Of a stretch of 64,000 bases of DNA, positions 50,755 to 58,989 are shown piece after piece. This stretch comes from JANQPA01 sp964548175 (lineage in GTDB: Bacteria; Bacteroidota; Bacteroidia; Chitinophagales; Saprospiraceae): NCBI GenBank assembly GCA_964548175.1, contig CAZJQS010000025.1, positions 5,581-69,580 on the forward strand, in the 5' to 3' direction. Position numbers and translations under genes: made by a program. Under the pieces are notes generated by a model that was given only the letters and a program-made list of their open reading frames with translations, was not told the origin of the DNA and did no database searches. Each line of letters opens with the position of its first letter. The stretch's first letter is position 1.

Positions 50755-51561
50755 ATGAATAAAGCTCAAACCCTTCCTTTTAACTACGTCTCCGAAAAGC
50801 CGGGCAACGGCCTTAGCTTCGAAATGGTGAAAATTGAAGGAGGACCTTTTGATATGGGAAGTGATGAATACGATAGCCAAAAACCGATTCATAAGGTAAC
50901 CGTACCCGACTTCTACCTGGGAAAATACCCGGTGACCAATGCCGAATTCGCTCGTTTTCTAAACGACTACCAAAGCTATAAAGTGAAAAATGGAAAATAT
51001 GCCGGGGAACGGATCATTGAAGAGCAAAGATGGGGGATGCAGCTTGACAATGGACAATGGAAACCAGCTCCCGGCTTTGAGGATCATCCCATAATCTATG
51101 TTACCTGGTATGGGGCGGTGACTTACTGTCAATGGCTGAGCCAGGAGAGTGGCCATATTTACAGACTTCCTTCAGAAGCCGAATGGGAATACGCTGCTCG
51201 CGGCGGTAAATACAGCCAGAGCTTCAAATACGCCGGAGGCAATCAGCTGAAAGAGGTAGGGTGGTACGACCAAAACAGCCATAGCGAGACTAAGCCGGTA
51301 GGTCTTAAACAACCCAACGAACTCGGCTTGTACGACATGAGCGGCAATGTCTGGGAATGGTGCGCCGACCATTGGCACGACAATTACAAGGATGCTCCGC
51401 AGGACGGCAGCGCCTGGGAAGAAGGAGGAGATAAAGATCTTCGCGTTCTTCGTGGCGGGTCCTGGAACTTCGATGATATCAATTGCCGGGTTTCGTTCCG
51501 TAACGGGCTCGGTGCCGTTTACAGGAACCTCGACTTCGGCTTTCGAGTCTCCCGGTACTAA
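50755..51561 (+). CDS. DGR variable protein 2, formylglycine-generating-enzyme (C-type-lectin-like) fold
   Basis: The protein has 268 residues and no signal peptide. The FGE-sulfatase fold is complete: VKIEGGPFDMGSDEYDSQKP, FYLGKYPVTNAEFARFLNDY, PIIYVTWYGAVTYCQWLSQE, LPSEAEWEYAARGG and DMSGNVWEWCADHW. Its N-terminus, with GGPFDMGS and HKVTVPDFY, is closer to the family consensus than that of variable protein 1. Residues 230-268 are the variable repeat. It lies 192 bases after the template repeat and 352 bases before the LRR-Roc-COR-TIR gene on the same strand. It likely acts as a cytoplasmic binding protein whose specificity the DGR alters. Confidence 0.94.
   Translation: MNKAQTLPFNYVSEKPGNGLSFEMVKIEGGPFDMGSDEYDSQKPIHKVTVPDFYLGKYPVTNAEFARFLNDYQSYKVKNGKYAGERIIEEQRWGMQLDNGQWKPAPGFEDHPIIYVTWYGAVTYCQWLSQESGHIYRLPSEAEWEYAARGGKYSQSFKYAGGNQLKEVGWYDQNSHSETKPVGLKQPNELGLYDMSGNVWEWCADHWHDNYKDAPQDGSAWEEGGDKDLRVLRGGSWNFDDINCRVSFRNGLGAVYRNLDFGFRVSRY
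51443..51559 (+). repeat. DGR variable repeat 2 (VR2)
   Basis: This 117-bp segment is identical to VR1, and so differs from the template at the same 19 adenines. Twelve amino acids are changed relative to the template-encoded version (mainly Asn to Phe, Leu, Asp, Ile, Tyr or Gly), and one change is silent. Confidence 0.97.
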
Positions 51562-51570
51562 CCCTTTTTT

Positions 51571-51585
51571 GCCTCCGCAGGAGGC
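51571..51585. other. Hairpin just downstream of VR2
   Basis: GCCTCC-GCA-GGAGGC, identical to the hairpin after VR1 and at the same distance (11 bases) from the VR end. Likely part of the homing target. Confidence 0.75.
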
Positions 51586-51592
51586 TTACCCT

Positions 51593-51784
51593 CGGACCAA
51601 AAGGTACACCTTGTCCGGCCCCACGGACCACAAGGTTCACCTTGTTCGGTCACCACCCCGGACCACAAGGTTTACCTTGTTCGGCAACCTGCCTTCAGGC
51701 AGGCTTCCATGCCCCCAAGGAACACCTTGTCCGGCCCCATGGACCACAAGGTTCACCTTGTTCGGCAGCCTGCCTTTAGGCAGG
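51593..51784. repeat. Array of five 27-bp palindromic repeats and two hairpins
   Basis: Units begin near 51593, 51624, 51658, 51711 (shortened) and 51739, each centred on an AAGGTNNACCTT-type palindrome. Hairpins CCTGCCTTCAGGCAGG (51688-51703) and CCTGCCTTTAGGCAGG (51769-51784) punctuate the array. It is followed by three tandem 13-14 base A-rich repeats (51802-51842, AAAACGAAATTCGC type). Confidence 0.85.
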
Positions 51785-51913
51785 CAAAGTCCGCAAAATG
51801 CAAAACGAAATTCGCAAAACGAAATTCGCAAAATATAATTCGAAAAATATAATTTGGCCACCAAGCAATCTCCTGCAGGCGGATTGCTTAGCGGCCGGAA
51901 AAATAAAATTCAC

Positions 51914-54631
51914 ATGACCTCAGCCCAACAACTCGAACAGATCTTCGGCGTCGTTTTTGAACCGACGCCTCAGCCCAGTCTCACCGCACTGCGGCAATTT
52001 CGAGGATATGACGACACCAGAGAAGCGCCCTACAATGCCTTTTGTGAAGATGAGGAAGGGCGGGTTATTGGGGTGTGCGCGTATGGGAATTCGTTTTCAG
52101 AAATTAAAATTCCCGACGGTCTTCGCCAGTTGACCTATTTGAATCTTTCCAAAAATTCCCAATTAGAAAAGCTAACCTTCGAAAAGCCGCTTACGCGACT
52201 GGAGCATATGGATGTCAGCGACTGTGGACTCCAGCAATTTGGACTTCCCGCCGGGTTTGACAGATTGAAATGGCTGGATCTGAGTCGCAACAAGCTGGTA
52301 AGCTTCGTTCCAAAGGGCAGCTATTCACAGCTATCCTATTTGGACCTAAGTGATAATGAACTTAGAGTATTCCGTGCAGACTGGATACGAAAGTTTCCGG
52401 TTTTGAAGGGCTTGTATCTTAAAAAGAATGCCTTGTCTGACGCCAAGAAATCCATCACAGATAAACAAGCCAATTGTTTGCAGGACATGAGGCGTTTTCT
52501 CCGTTCACTGGAACAGGGCGCTACAAAGAATAAAGAATGTAAGGTGTTGGTCGTGGGTGATGGACATGTGGGAAAAAGTTGCCTCGTGGAGCGGCTGGTG
52601 CACAATAGCTTTGAGCATCACCATCATTCCACTCAAGGCATTGCCTGGGAAGTTTTTAATAAAGAAAATACAGACGACTATCCTTATATTTTAAATATCT
52701 GGGACTTTGGTGGGCAAGAATTATACCATGCCACCCATCGGCTTTTTATGCATGAAAATGCCTTGTATCTTCTTTTGTGGGATCAATACTCTCAAGACCA
52801 TGATTTTACTCCGGTTCAAGAAAAAGATAGAACCTGGAACTGGCCCAATAAAAAACTGCCATATTGGCTGCATTATATTAATGTCTTTGGCAAAAACAGT
52901 CCGGTGTTGGTCATCAAATCTAAAGCAGCAGGAAATGATGAGGAACATCCTCAGCGGCCTTTGCTTAGAAAAATATACGAAGGTAGATTCTTAGACTTGA
53001 AATTCCTGAAGCTAGACTCGCGTTATCCAACAGAAGCAGAAAATGACTTTGATGATCTAAAAAGAGCCATTAAAAGGGCCATAGAGAAGTCTCATATTGA
53101 TCAGGAGATTCCTCAAAGCTGGGATGACATCCGAAAGTGGCTCAGATCTCAAATGGATGAAGAGCACAAAACCCTACCTTTGGAGAAATACCTTGCGTAT
53201 GCTCAGGAAAATGGAGAAGGAGATCAGGCTATGGATTTGCTTCAAAACTGGCTGATCCCTACCGGAGTGGTTTTTTTTAAAAAAGGGTATTTTAAGGATC
53301 AGATCATCTTGGATCAAAACTGGGCGATCAATGCAGTATACAGCATTTTGGACCGCAAAGATGCTTTTTATAAACTGAAGGATATCCAAAGAGAGCAATA
53401 TTATTTCCAGGGTAAAGATCTGATAAACATCTGGCGAGATAAAGGATACACGTACACGGAAGCCGAAATGGAATTACTGGTCGATTTCATGCTGAGTTGT
53501 GAATTGTGTTTTGAAGTGGAAGCCAAAGAAGATCATAGCACCCCTTTGTCGAAAAGAAAATTTGTTGCCCCTCAATTATTGCCGGAAAAAATGCCCAATA
53601 TGGTGAATCTCATTCGGGAACAACCGAATATGTTGTACCTCAGGTACCGTCACCAACTTCTACATGACGGCATCATTCAAAGTTTCATCGTTCAAACTTC
53701 CCAATTAGCGGCCCTGGAGGAAATCTGGAATCAGGGCATCATCATTCAGGAGGAAAAGGTCCGCGCTGTGGTTTGGGCGAATAAAGAGCAGGGCAAAGAA
53801 AGCATCGTGGCAGAAATCCCAGATAATGGTCAGGAGCTTTTGATTAAAATCCGAGATCTTCTGGAAACGTTGCAAAAGGATCTTCCTTTTACCCAAGAGG
53901 TCGGTTTGGACGGCGATTATTATGTCGATTTAAAAACCTTTGAAAATTGTAAGGAGCCAAAAATTATGCTGACCCACGGCTCAAAAAGTAAACAGATTGA
54001 TACGGAACGCCTCGCTATCTTCAGAAAAGAAGCTCGCCAGGCCCCTTCTGTAGAAGGGAAACTGGGTAAATCAAACTACAGAGGGAAATATCCCTATTCT
54101 TTCTCAGAAACAACACCTTCGAATAAACCCAAAGTTTTCATCTCCTACGCCCACGGCGAAGATAGCCGCTATGTAAAGCTTTTCATAAACGGGCTGAAGA
54201 AACACAGCGATTGGGAGGTCTTCACCGACCAGGAGATCAAACCGGGAGAAAAATGGCATGAGGCCATACAGGACAATGTAAAGACTTGTGATTTCGCTAT
54301 TTTATTACTCAGCGCACCTTTTTTCAAATCTCAATACATCTACGATCACGAGTTGACAGGATTCATGCAGCGTCATGAAAAGGAGGGTTTCTTATTTGTG
54401 CCTTTAATGCTGACCGAATGTGACTTTACTCAGTGGGAAGAAATTGCAGAACGGCAGATATTCCGGCCTTATGGTCAGGATTACGGAAAAACGGGTCGTT
54501 TTCGGGATAAACCCATCAGCTTTGACCGGCTGGTCGATTTCAACAAACAGAATGGAGAGGTTCTCCCCAATCCCGACCGCGAGGACTATTTCAGGGATTT
54601 TATCGAAAAGGTCAACCAGGCGCTTCCGTAA
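51914..54631 (+). CDS. LRR-Roc-COR-TIR protein (bacterial ROCO with TIR effector)
   Basis: The protein has 905 residues from the ATG at 51914 (a TTG at 51854 is in frame but lies in the repeat tail). Leucine-rich repeats span about 65-185 (LTYLNLSKNSQLEKL, LSYLDLSDNELRVF). The Roc GTPase follows with P-loop GDGHVGKS near 214 and WDFGGQELYHATHRLF. A COR-like dimerisation region lies at about 400-590. The C-terminal TIR domain starts near 739 (PKVFISYAHGEDSRYVKLF, ILLLSAPFFKSQYIYDHEL, with Glu as the probable NADase residue). Such TIR domains in bacteria often deplete NAD or signal in antiviral defence. The DGR beside it suggests a shared recognition-effector role, which is an inference. Confidence 0.92.
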   Translation: MTSAQQLEQIFGVVFEPTPQPSLTALRQFRGYDDTREAPYNAFCEDEEGRVIGVCAYGNSFSEIKIPDGLRQLTYLNLSKNSQLEKLTFEKPLTRLEHMDVSDCGLQQFGLPAGFDRLKWLDLSRNKLVSFVPKGSYSQLSYLDLSDNELRVFRADWIRKFPVLKGLYLKKNALSDAKKSITDKQANCLQDMRRFLRSLEQGATKNKECKVLVVGDGHVGKSCLVERLVHNSFEHHHHSTQGIAWEVFNKENTDDYPYILNIWDFGGQELYHATHRLFMHENALYLLLWDQYSQDHDFTPVQEKDRTWNWPNKKLPYWLHYINVFGKNSPVLVIKSKAAGNDEEHPQRPLLRKIYEGRFLDLKFLKLDSRYPTEAENDFDDLKRAIKRAIEKSHIDQEIPQSWDDIRKWLRSQMDEEHKTLPLEKYLAYAQENGEGDQAMDLLQNWLIPTGVVFFKKGYFKDQIILDQNWAINAVYSILDRKDAFYKLKDIQREQYYFQGKDLINIWRDKGYTYTEAEMELLVDFMLSCELCFEVEAKEDHSTPLSKRKFVAPQLLPEKMPNMVNLIREQPNMLYLRYRHQLLHDGIIQSFIVQTSQLAALEEIWNQGIIIQEEKVRAVVWANKEQGKESIVAEIPDNGQELLIKIRDLLETLQKDLPFTQEVGLDGDYYVDLKTFENCKEPKIMLTHGSKSKQIDTERLAIFRKEARQAPSVEGKLGKSNYRGKYPYSFSETTPSNKPKVFISYAHGEDSRYVKLFINGLKKHSDWEVFTDQEIKPGEKWHEAIQDNVKTCDFAILLLSAPFFKSQYIYDHELTGFMQRHEKEGFLFVPLMLTECDFTQWEEIAERQIFRPYGQDYGKTGRFRDKPISFDRLVDFNKQNGEVLPNPDREDYFRDFIEKVNQALP

Positions 54632-54644
54632 AGCCCCCAAAAGC

Positions 54645-55107
54645 TGCCCCGCAGCTACACACCTATCATTTGGCGTCAGCCAAATGCCCACGCCAGCAAG
54701 CCGCCCCGCAGCGACACACATACCATTTGGCATCAGCCAAATGCCCCACCCCAAAAGCCGCCCCGCAGCGACACACAATACCATTTGGCGTCAGCCAAAT
54801 GCCCGCTCCAGCAAGCCGCTCTGCGGCGACACACAATACCATGGGGCGCCAGCCCCATGCCTGCTCAGGGGCGCCAGCCCCATGCCTGCTCAGGGGCNNN
54901 NNNNNNNNNNNNNNNNNNNNNNNNNNNNNNNNNNNNNNNNNNNNNNNNNNNNNNNNNNNNNNNNNNNNNNNNNNNNNNNNNNNNNNNNNNNNNNNNNCCC
55001 ATGCCTGCTCAGGGGCGCCAGCCCCATGCCTGCTCAGGGGCGCCAGCCCCATGCCTGCTCAGGGGCGCCAGCCCCATACCTGCTCAGGGGCGCCAGCCCC
55101 ATACCTT
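54645..55107. repeat. Palindromic and tandem repeat field with an assembly gap
   Basis: Four copies of a unit of about 57 bases (starting near 54647, 54700, 54757 and 54815) combine GCCGCCCCGCAGCGACACAC with the hairpin CATTTGGCGTCAGCCAAATG. They merge into a 25-bp tandem repeat (ATGCCTGCTCAGGGGCGCCA plus GCCCC), with its GGGGC-GCCA-GCCCC hairpin, on both sides of the gap. Related sequences occur at 58683-58810 and 63925-64000. Open frames through it are low-complexity artefacts. Confidence 0.88.
54898..54997. other. Assembly gap (100 N)
   Basis: Exactly 100 undetermined bases fall inside the 25-bp tandem repeat. A round 100 normally marks a gap of unknown size, so the true number of repeat copies is unknown. 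Confidence 0.98.
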
Positions 55108-55110
55108 ACC

Positions 55111-56076
55111 CTAAGAATCCCCCTTCTTCTCCTCGCGGTACCGCTCTGAAGAGCTCAAATTCAACGACCTCAATCCTGAATTCTCGATCGCCTTCAAAGC
55201 AATATCCTTTACCTGCTGGGAAGCATTCTCCGTTCTGGAGGTCAGGCTGCTGATGAAATCCTGTTGTTCCTGGATCTTCATCTTGAGGCTTTCGATGGCC
55301 TGTTGGCTCAATTTGAGGTCCGCTTCCAGATCTTTGACCTCCAATTTCTGGCGGTACTCGAACTCCTGGGTGAGGCGACTGCTGACCTCCTCCCGCGCCT
55401 GCTCGACCGCCTGCTGGAGGCGACTGTCAAACTGCGCGGCTTCCGCTTGGAGCCGTTTAAATTCGGCTTCTTTTTCGGCGACGGCCTTTTCTCGTTCGCT
55501 CATTTCCTGTTCGAAAGCCGCCTTTTGTTCCGCCAATTCTTTTTCCTGTTGGGCCTTCTTTTGTTTGTATTCATCCTCCTCGTTGCGGCGAATGATGCGG
55601 AGGTTGTATTCGTATGATTCCTGCTCCCGCTCCCACCTCCGCTTAGTCTCTTCAATGTCGTGAAGTAATTCCGCCTTTTTCTCCGCCATGTCCTTTTCCA
55701 GCCTTTCTTTAGCCTGCCGGTTGGTGATGATAAGAGCATCCAGACTTTCCGCTTCGGTTTTGATCTTGTAGAGATTTTCCAGCGTGGCTTTCTCCACTTC
55801 GATGGCTCCGCGGATGGTTGTAAACTTATCCTGTTCCTGATGCAGAGCCCCTTCCAGTTGATCCAGTTGCTGATTGATCGAAGATCGGATGGTTTGTATG
55901 CTCAGCATGCTGCCTTCCTCGGCCTGTTGCTGGGCTTTATCCACTAATTTCTTTTGCTCATCCAGCTTTTGCTTCAGAGCAGTGTTGTCCGATTTTTCGG
56001 CTTTCAGTTCTTCGACCAGTTCTTCGTATGCTTTGAGGATCTGGGCTTTGGTATTGGAATTGGAGACTTTTTTCAT
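55111..56076 (-). CDS. Coiled-coil protein of unknown function
   Basis: The 321-residue protein is almost wholly charged heptad-type coiled coil from about residue 10 to 290, rich in Glu, Lys and Gln (KAYEELVEELKAEKSDNTAL, AEQKAAFEQEMSEREKAVAE). There is no signal peptide, membrane segment or catalytic motif. It resembles cytoskeletal or scaffold proteins only in composition, so no homology is claimed. Its stop lies at the edge of the repeat field. Confidence 0.8.
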   Translation of the reverse strand: MKKVSNSNTKAQILKAYEELVEELKAEKSDNTALKQKLDEQKKLVDKAQQQAEEGSMLSIQTIRSSINQQLDQLEGALHQEQDKFTTIRGAIEVEKATLENLYKIKTEAESLDALIITNRQAKERLEKDMAEKKAELLHDIEETKRRWEREQESYEYNLRIIRRNEEDEYKQKKAQQEKELAEQKAAFEQEMSEREKAVAEKEAEFKRLQAEAAQFDSRLQQAVEQAREEVSSRLTQEFEYRQKLEVKDLEADLKLSQQAIESLKMKIQEQQDFISSLTSRTENASQQVKDIALKAIENSGLRSLNLSSSERYREEKKGDS

Positions 56077-56339
56077 ATGATAATAGTTGATGTTTTTGAA
56101 AAAAACAGGAGTTAGTTAGAAAAGTAATTCTTTTTCCCAATATAGCGCGCCTATGAACAGATACGGGTTCCAGTTTTATCGGAACGATGCGGCGATTCTT
56201 TTTCTGATAAATCAGAACGATGTTGCTGGTTAAATAGCTCCAAATCATCAAGTATCTTCCGGCAATTCGCCGGAAAAGCATCATAGCATCCGTTAATGGA
56301 GGCAATATCCAAAATTAACAACAATTCACCTTGGCTCGA

Positions 56340-56945
56340 TCAGGTATGCTCTTCAAATACCTGTGCTAAATCTATTTCCAAACCCTGAAACACCCCCACC
56401 GCCAGTTTTTCCCCCACACTAAAAGGGTTAGGGCGCGGAAGCTGATACTGCCCCTTTTCGTCCAAGCGATAAGGAAGCACGGAGCCTTCCGCAGGATGCA
56501 CTATCCAGTACTCTTTCACACCTGCCTGTTGATACAATTCGAACTTATCGGTCAGGTCTTTTTTAGCAGTGCTTTTAGATAGGATTTCAATGATCCAATC
56601 GGGCGCTCCGAGGCATCCGCGATCGTCGAGTTTGGAAGGATCGCAAATGACGCAAATGTCCGGCTGTACGACGGTTTCAAGGACGACTCCTTCAGTTTGC
56701 TCAGCTGGCAACGGAATTCGAACGTCAAAAGGGGCACTAAAAATCTGGCAAGGTTTTCCTAAGAGAAAATGGCCAATTTTTACATGAAGTCGACTGGAGA
56801 CTTTTTGATGCTGGGTTCCTGGCGCAGGAGACATTTTAAAAATCTTTCCCTTAATGAGCTCCACCATCTCATCGAATTGCCAGGACAGGTAATCGGCATA
56901 AGTGTATTTTTTATTGAGATCCAGTTTGTCCAGGCTCGTGATCAT
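56340..56945 (-). CDS. Uma2-family (DUF820) restriction-endonuclease-like protein
   Basis: The protein has 201 residues. The family pattern is clear: KIFKMSPAPGTQHQKVSSRL, VVQPDICVICDPSKLDDRG, APDWIIEILSKSTAKKDLTD, FELYQQAGVKEYWIVHPAEG. The Asp of QPDICV, the Glu of IIEILS and the Lys of KDLTDK form the PD-(D/E)xK-like set. Uma2 proteins are numerous in cyanobacteria and Bacteroidota, often in mobile or repeat-rich settings; their biological role is unknown. Confidence 0.9.
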   Translation of the reverse strand: MITSLDKLDLNKKYTYADYLSWQFDEMVELIKGKIFKMSPAPGTQHQKVSSRLHVKIGHFLLGKPCQIFSAPFDVRIPLPAEQTEGVVLETVVQPDICVICDPSKLDDRGCLGAPDWIIEILSKSTAKKDLTDKFELYQQAGVKEYWIVHPAEGSVLPYRLDEKGQYQLPRPNPFSVGEKLAVGVFQGLEIDLAQVFEEHT

Positions 56946-56982
56946 AGGTTGATGTTAAGTTTGAATCAGTTCTATATCTGGA

Positions 56983-57014
56983 GATAATTTGCCGCCCGAG
57001 GGCGGCAAATTATC
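56983..57014. repeat. Perfect inverted repeat between divergent genes
   Basis: GATAATTTGCCGCC (56983-56996) and GGCGGCAAATTATC (57001-57014) are perfect reverse complements around CGAG. It is 38 bases upstream of the Uma2 start and about 190 upstream of the sugar dehydrogenase start, so it may act as an operator or as a cruciform. The remaining 57015-57206 is AT-rich. Confidence 0.85.
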
Positions 57015-57206
57015 TATGAATACCATTTACCGGTAAAATAAATAAAAATGGGATTCAATGCTATTAAAAAAACAAATGCCGGCCTTCCATTCTATGTTTC
57101 CCCAACTTTAACTTACCATTAAATCTCTTTTTTTTTAAACCAAAAAATTGAATAATCATTCTACTTTCATCCATGCATACGATCATTGTTCATTAGAAAA
57201 TATACG

Positions 57207-58643
57207 ATGAAAACAACCTTTACCGTTTTATCTTTTTTCAACTTTTTATTGATTGTTACCATCCCATTTTCCTACGCCCAACCCGAAGTGGACATAGAGC
57301 TTTACAAAGAGGGCTTCTCCATTCCTGTCGACATCGCCCATGCAGGTGACAAGCGCTTGTTTATCGTAGAAAAAGGAGGGCTGATCAAGATCATCGATGA
57401 GAATGACAATATACTCCCAACTCCTTTTCTTGACATCACCGACCGAACCGTGGCCAATGCCAGCGAGAGAGGCCTGCTCGGACTGGTCTTCCATCCGGAT
57501 TATGCTGACAATGGCTATTTTTTCGTTAATTACACCGACCAGAACGGCGACACCCACATCGCTCGCTTTAAAGTTGACCCCGAAGACCCAAACAAAGCTT
57601 TACCGGACAGCGAAAAACAAATTTTGTTTGTCGAACAACCCTTTAACAACCACAACGGCGGCGACCTGAATTTCGGCCCGGACGGTTACCTATACATAGG
57701 TCTCGGCGATGGTGGTTCTGCTGGTGATCCAACCAACCAGGCGCAGAACAGGCAATCATTACTTGGCAAAATGTTGCGCATCGATGTGAATACGCCGGAT
57801 GAGAACACTCCTTATCTCGTTCCGGCAGATAATCCTTTCTTGGACGACTCCAACACGCGGGACGAAATATGGGCCCTCGGCCTGCGCAACCCCTGGCGCT
57901 TCAGCTTTGATGCGGTGACCGGCGACCTCTGGATCGGCGATGTGGGTCAGAACAGGGTAGAGGAAGTTAACTTTCAAGCAGCCAATAGTTCCGGGGGTGA
58001 AAATTACGGCTGGCGCTGCTACGAAGGCGATCAGCCATTCGATACCAATGGTTGTGAAGCGCAGGAGACTTATGTGCCACCCATTCATACTTTCAATCAT
58101 CTTCTGGACGACGGCTGCGGCGGCTCAGTCACGGGCGGCATCGTATACCGCGGCAACAAATATCCAGGTTTATACGGCTACTACATTTATGCTGATTACT
58201 GCACGGGCCGAATCTACGCCATTTTGCAAGATCAATTCGGCGGATGGGACAATTACGACCTGCTGACCCTGAGAAACAATGAAATCGTGGTCATCGGCGA
58301 AGACCAGGCTGGAGAACTGTATTTTGCCACAGCCATTAGCGGAGAATTATACAAAATCAAAGGCCAGGCCGTCACCTCGACCCACTCAGCTTTTGAATTG
58401 GATGAAGTAAACATTTCACCATCTCCCTTCAACGATCAATTAACCATACAATTTCAGACCAAATTAACCGGCGCTTTTACCCTTCGCCTGCTTAACGCTC
58501 ATGGACAAGAAATATGGGCCGATCAGGAATCGTTCAGCAGCTTTTTCACTAAAAACATCGACACCCATAATTTACCTTCCGGCTTTTATGTCCTTCAACT
58601 TCAAACCGGCAAAAAGATCCAAAGCTGGAAAGTTCTAAAATGA
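57207..58643 (+). CDS. PQQ-dependent sugar dehydrogenase-like beta-propeller protein with T9SS sorting domain
   Basis: The protein has 478 residues from the ATG at 57207 (a TTG at 57186 is also open), with a signal peptide (VLSFFNFLLIVTIPFSYAQ). The propeller shows the soluble glucose-dehydrogenase/HHIP pattern: GFSIPVDIAHAGDKRLFIVE, ERGLLGLVFHPDYADNGYFF, NHNGGDLNFGPDGYLYIGLG, LGLRNPWRFSFDAVTGDLWI and YGWRCYEG. The last 75 residues are a type IX sorting domain (ISPSPFNDQLTIQFQ, LPSGFYVLQLQTGKKIQSWK). It should oxidise an extracellular sugar or alcohol at the surface; the real substrate is unknown. Confidence 0.92.
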   Translation: MKTTFTVLSFFNFLLIVTIPFSYAQPEVDIELYKEGFSIPVDIAHAGDKRLFIVEKGGLIKIIDENDNILPTPFLDITDRTVANASERGLLGLVFHPDYADNGYFFVNYTDQNGDTHIARFKVDPEDPNKALPDSEKQILFVEQPFNNHNGGDLNFGPDGYLYIGLGDGGSAGDPTNQAQNRQSLLGKMLRIDVNTPDENTPYLVPADNPFLDDSNTRDEIWALGLRNPWRFSFDAVTGDLWIGDVGQNRVEEVNFQAANSSGGENYGWRCYEGDQPFDTNGCEAQETYVPPIHTFNHLLDDGCGGSVTGGIVYRGNKYPGLYGYYIYADYCTGRIYAILQDQFGGWDNYDLLTLRNNEIVVIGEDQAGELYFATAISGELYKIKGQAVTSTHSAFELDEVNISPSPFNDQLTIQFQTKLTGAFTLRLLNAHGQEIWADQESFSSFFTKNIDTHNLPSGFYVLQLQTGKKIQSWKVLK

Positions 58644-58682
58644 AAGTATAGAAACGTACAGCTCCCAACCTGCCATTCTCAA

Positions 58683-58810
58683 CATTGGGCGCCAGCCAAA
58701 TACCCCAAACCAACAAGCCGCTCTGCGGCGACACACAATCACATGGGGCGCCATCCTTATGCAAGAGCCCCAGCCCCCTACCATCAGAAGGGGCGTCAGC
58801 CCCCAAAAAA
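58683..58810. repeat. Dispersed palindromic repeats, GCCGCTCTGCGGCGACACAC family
   Basis: GGCGCCAGCCAAATACCCC, GCCGCTCTGCGGCGACACAC (58718-58737) and AAGGGGCGTCAGCCCCC are variants of units in 54645-55107. They occupy a 346-base space between two plus-strand genes with no gene inside it. Confidence 0.8.
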
Positions 58811-58989
58811 AACAGCCCTCTAAATAATAACCCCACCAAAGTAACCGTTAAAACAACTCACCTATCTACTAAAAAATCTGGCGTCCCTACCCAAATCAAA
58901 AACCTGGGAAGGCGTCTCTTTCCTCGACAACCATCTCCAAAGAGCGAACATCATTTTTTAATTTTTAAGAACCCATAATCTTTATCCAA

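Noticed and set aside
54420..55253. Open frames running through the repeat field and the N gap
   Set aside because: They are made of repeat units and undetermined bases and overlap the ends of two better genes.
58685..58978. 97-codon frame between the sugar dehydrogenase and the giant gene
   Set aside because: Built mainly from dispersed palindromic repeats, no start signal or family.
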